Origin: Suilimivivens sp045586385
Lineage (GTDB): Bacteria; Bacillota; Clostridia; Lachnospirales; Lachnospiraceae
Assembly (NCBI GenBank): GCA_045586385.1
Contig: JAZNAE010000005.1
Coordinates: 114,517-178,516, forward strand
Reading direction: 5' to 3'
DNA: 64,000 nucleotides
The first letter of the stretch is position 1. Each line of letters begins with the position of its first letter. A model generated the notes under the pieces. The model ran no database searches and had not been told where the DNA came from. It worked only from the letters and a program-made list of their open reading frames with translations. Below, one piece after another: positions 61,864 through 64,000 of this stretch. Both the position numbers and the translations under genes were made by a program.

Positions 61864-62805
61864 ATGGCTGAATTCATAAGAAAGAAACGTTTCTTTAAGT
61901 ACAATGATAAGTATTGCAAGGAATTTCTAAGAAAAGATTTTGCTAAGAAATGTGCGTATTGTAAAATCCGAGAAGGAGATCTGGCTGGACCGGAGAACTT
62001 CGAAAAGGATCATTTTTTCCCGATTTCAAAGGGAGGAGAGGACAAATACGATAACTTATATTATGCATGTAAAAGTTGTAATGGAAAATCTGGAAAGTCA
62101 GATAATTGGTCGAGCATGCTCTTAGATCCATGTAAAGATGATATCTGGGATGTTCATGTGAAAGTGAATGCAAATTTTGTATGTGAGGAACTTTCTGATC
62201 AAGGAGATGAGTACATAAAAACTTTTAAGCTAAATCGTAAATCATATATTGATAGGAGAAGAATAATTTCAAATCATCAAAAAGAATTACGTGATAAAGT
62301 ATTAGAATATGAACGCCTTTGTCAGCAATTAGTGGAACTTGGCTCATTGAACGGCGTAGCTCAATCTTTGTGGGATGATGTACAGGAATATAAAAAGATT
62401 ATCGAACTTGGTGTAAATCACAGATTTTCTGAAGAAGTGCATGATGAGGGTACTGATGAAAAAGTTTATTCTGCATTAAAAAAAATGGGGACAGTGGAGT
62501 ATGTTGATAAAGATTATGATTTGTTTTATGAGTTAATTACTACAAGTAATAAATATTTTTGTAATGTGGAGGTCACAGAGCTTGCTTTTGATTCTAATGG
62601 TGTAGCCCAAAAATATATATCTATAGAGAAATTAAGAGTTTGGGAGATAATTAATAAACAAGAAAAAATTTTGATAATCATTTTTAATAGAATTGATCAA
62701 GAAGTGTATGTGGTTTCATTAGATGAAATATTAAAGTCATCTGGAATAAACAATGCAAATAGATGTGCATACTATGTAAAAAGAGAAAGTAAAGCCGTGA
62801 GTTAA
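61864..62805 (+). CDS. HNH endonuclease of the kinase-receiver module
   Basis: The 313-residue protein has an N-terminal HNH nuclease: CAYC (Cys30, Cys33), DH (Asp49-His50), GGEDKYDNL (Asn64) and CKSCN (Cys69, Cys72), giving the zinc-stapled beta-beta-alpha-metal fold. A helical region (about 105-165) and a C-terminal beta-rich domain (about 190-313) lack clear relatives; the latter could sense or bind the receiver. It is the last member of a tightly packed operon. By position it is the likely effector of the kinase-receiver pair, probably a DNase against invading DNA. Confidence 0.87.
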   Translation: MAEFIRKKRFFKYNDKYCKEFLRKDFAKKCAYCKIREGDLAGPENFEKDHFFPISKGGEDKYDNLYYACKSCNGKSGKSDNWSSMLLDPCKDDIWDVHVKVNANFVCEELSDQGDEYIKTFKLNRKSYIDRRRIISNHQKELRDKVLEYERLCQQLVELGSLNGVAQSLWDDVQEYKKIIELGVNHRFSEEVHDEGTDEKVYSALKKMGTVEYVDKDYDLFYELITTSNKYFCNVEVTELAFDSNGVAQKYISIEKLRVWEIINKQEKILIIIFNRIDQEVYVVSLDEILKSSGINNANRCAYYVKRESKAVS

Positions 62806-62861
62806 TATTACATATTAGATTTACTTAACCATATATTGGATACACTTCTGGTCACGAGGGG

Positions 62862-63050
62862 ATGAGGACCAAAGGTTTCATCATAAAAAGTAGTGTTAAA
62901 TATTATATGAATCAAAATCTTATCTGGGAGGTAGTTCTAGATGTATCAGAACAAATACCAATAGTAAATGCGAAAGAAATTTTTATTGATGAAAAAGTAT
63001 TTAAAGGATTATTGGATAGTTTAGAGAAAATTGATTGGAGTGTAGTCTAG
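62862..63050 (+). CDS. Small protein of unknown function
   Basis: A 62-codon frame encodes a small protein with VKYYMNQNLIWEVVLDVSE and VFKGLLDSLEKIDW. GAGGGG is directly before the ATG, too close for an ideal ribosome binding site. The coding look (sheet then helix) is plausible but not decisive. Confidence 0.4.
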   Translation: MRTKGFIIKSSVKYYMNQNLIWEVVLDVSEQIPIVNAKEIFIDEKVFKGLLDSLEKIDWSVV

Positions 63051-63068
63051 AGAGGAGATGCTACGCCG

Positions 63069-63200
63069 GTGAATTGCAAGGATGACAAGCCTCTTAGGGA
63101 CAAGAAAAAAATTCAAAAAGAATTGCTCCGAGGAGTCAGTGCTGAGGATATGGCAGTATATGAGTTGGTGGGCGTTATCTGGCTATCCCAAAAAGAGTAA
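63069..63200 (+). CDS. Very small possible protein
   Basis: A 43-codon frame from GTG (63069), behind GAGGAG, encodes VNCKDDKPLRDKKKI and KELLRGVSAEDMAVYELVG. The amphipathic helix looks real, but support is limited to the binding site and its place between real genes. No other gene is visible between 63201 and 63295. Confidence 0.35.
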   Translation: MNCKDDKPLRDKKKIQKELLRGVSAEDMAVYELVGVIWLSQKE

Positions 63201-63295
63201 GGCATAGCATCAAAGCAAACTATTGGTATTCATAAAATATAGCAAAATAATTGATATTTTATAAATATATTAATGTAATAGGAAGGAGAGTAGGT

Positions 63296-63781
63296 GTGAA
63301 CTATAACTTTAGACAATTAAAAGAAGGAAAGATATCAGAAATTCCGACTACAAGTGGAATTTATTGGGTGATTATGCCGGAAACATTTGCAATGAACTAT
63401 ATGAAAGAGACCGATGGACCTAAATTTGGGAAAAAAGGCAAAAAGATGGCATACGAAATAACTGAATTACATAAATGGGGAGAACACTATAGGGGAAAAG
63501 GAGCAGGCGATTACGTTTTGTATATAGGTAAGGCAAAAAATTTACAAAATAGAATTAGACAATATTACGAGTTCGGCTATAATGATGAAAAACACCACAT
63601 ACATGAAGGTGGGCGTGCAATATGGCAATTAGAAAACAATAAAAAATTGCTAATAAAATTTCAAGAGAGTGAAGATGAAGAGAGAATAGAGACAGAACTA
63701 CTAGATAAATATATTTTAAAATACGGAGCATTACCATTTGCTAACAGAAAAAGGGGACCAAAAAAATATAGATTATTTTGA
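63296..63781 (+). CDS. GIY-YIG nuclease family protein
   Basis: The 161-residue protein has a GIY-YIG core: SGIYWVI (Gly21-Ile-Tyr23), DYVLYIGKAKNLQNRIRQYY (the YIG part with the following Arg) and a late Glu-rich helix (EDEERIETELLDKYI) that could hold the metal-binding Glu. An insert of about 40 residues separates the GIY and YIG strands, longer than in homing or UvrC types. GTG 63296 is chosen because GGAAGGAGAG ends 5 bases before it. It lies outside the tight restriction operon, near the island edge, and could be part of the defence set or of a mobile element. Confidence 0.8.
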   Translation: MNYNFRQLKEGKISEIPTTSGIYWVIMPETFAMNYMKETDGPKFGKKGKKMAYEITELHKWGEHYRGKGAGDYVLYIGKAKNLQNRIRQYYEFGYNDEKHHIHEGGRAIWQLENNKKLLIKFQESEDEERIETELLDKYILKYGALPFANRKRGPKKYRLF

Positions 63782-63826
63782 AATAAAAAATGATAAGAAA
63801 TATAGTTAAGTGAGGTTAAGATATTT

Positions 63827-63919
63827 ATGATAAATAAAGTTAAAGTACTCTTCATCTGCCACGGCAGCACTATCCGTTTTTCAAAAAAGCCAGTAAAATC
63901 GGAACTTGCGGGATTTTGA
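63827..63919 (+). pseudogene. Truncated low-molecular-weight protein-tyrosine-phosphatase start, possible attachment site
   Basis: A 30-codon frame reads MINKVKVLFICHGSTIRF before diverging and stopping at 63917-63919. KVLFICHG is the P-loop start of low-molecular-weight tyrosine phosphatases, where CHGN-CRSPMAE normally follows, so only the first ~14 codons match. This is what remains if an element has inserted within the gene start. A GAGG site lies upstream. No rest of the phosphatase is seen before the window ends. Confidence 0.5.
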
Positions 63920-63931
63920 AAAGGTGATTTT

Positions 63932-63953
63932 ATGCCAAAAATATGCCAAAAAA
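63932..63953 (+). repeat. Tandem 11-base repeats near the island end
   Basis: ATGCCAAAAAT and ATGCCAAAAAA are directly adjacent (63932-63942 and 63943-63953), with an inverted TTTTCAAAA/TTTTGAAAA pair (near 63876 and 63913) upstream. Such small repeats fit integrase arm sites next to an attachment core, but no integrase gene is in the window. Confidence 0.4.
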
Positions 63954-64000
63954 TTGAGGATTTTTGAACTGTGACATGGTTTACATAATTTTAAAGAAAG

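Noticed and set aside
34640..63960. Prophage
   Set aside because: No capsid, portal, terminase, tail or lysis gene is visible; only accessory defence and regulatory genes occur.

Overview
The window looks like a chromosome segment of a low-to-moderate GC Gram-positive bacterium of the class Clostridia, most likely a Lachnospiraceae-type gut anaerobe. The grounds are AGGAGG-like ribosome binding sites, sigma-A-type promoters, a T-box leader, meso-diaminopimelate peptidoglycan genes (dapF next to a MurE with a DNPR motif), sodium:alanine symporters, a TAXI-type TRAP transporter and many lipobox lipoproteins. No rRNA, tRNA or CRISPR array was seen.

Bases 1-34,700 are core-like and moderately GC-rich. 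They hold the end of a trans-sulfuration PLP enzyme, dapF-murE, a CapA-like lipoprotein, a GH43 glycosidase, an AGCS symporter, a TAXI TRAP receptor and fused permease, a hybrid histidine kinase, an ABC exporter, a cell-wall amidase, a zinc-ribbon/vWA membrane protein, a FliB-like Cys-rich protein, a second AGCS symporter and a small zinc-ribbon membrane protein. An unusual tRNA-dependent amidation operon follows: T-box, AspRS-GatC fusion, GatA-like protein, GatB. Then come a chemoreceptor, an AraC regulator, two lipoproteins (one PEBP-like), a VanW protein, a second CapA and a ClC channel. The amidation operon stands out. Its T-box has the overlapping codons GAA and AAC, its AspRS carries a GatC domain at the C terminus, and its GatA homologue has lost the whole Lys-Ser-Ser amidase triad.

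From about 34,700 to the end the DNA becomes visibly more AT-rich, genes turn accessory and several are decayed. This looks like a defence/genomic island. It holds a DUF4143 ATPase, a WYL-SF1 helicase-nuclease fusion, small unknown proteins, a nonsense-mutated MazG-like gene, a PHP-ATPase cassette with two unknown partners, an Mrr-like nuclease, XRE regulators and a decayed stretch near 50.2-50.9 kb.

The main feature of the island is an apparently continuous ten-gene operon (50,898-62,805). It reads: small XRE regulator, two C5-cytosine methyltransferases, a possible EcoRII-N/B3-like protein, a McrB-like GTPase, a LlaJI-type nuclease, an N6-adenine methyltransferase, a double-GHKL histidine-kinase-like ATPase, a stand-alone receiver and an HNH nuclease. 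The first half matches the layout of LlaJI-type McrBC restriction-modification. The second half (methyltransferase, kinase, receiver, HNH) is not a layout I recognise and is the best candidate here for an undescribed defence module. A GIY-YIG protein and a truncated low-molecular-weight tyrosine phosphatase start with short direct repeats lie at the far edge, suggesting that an integration boundary may be close to the window end.
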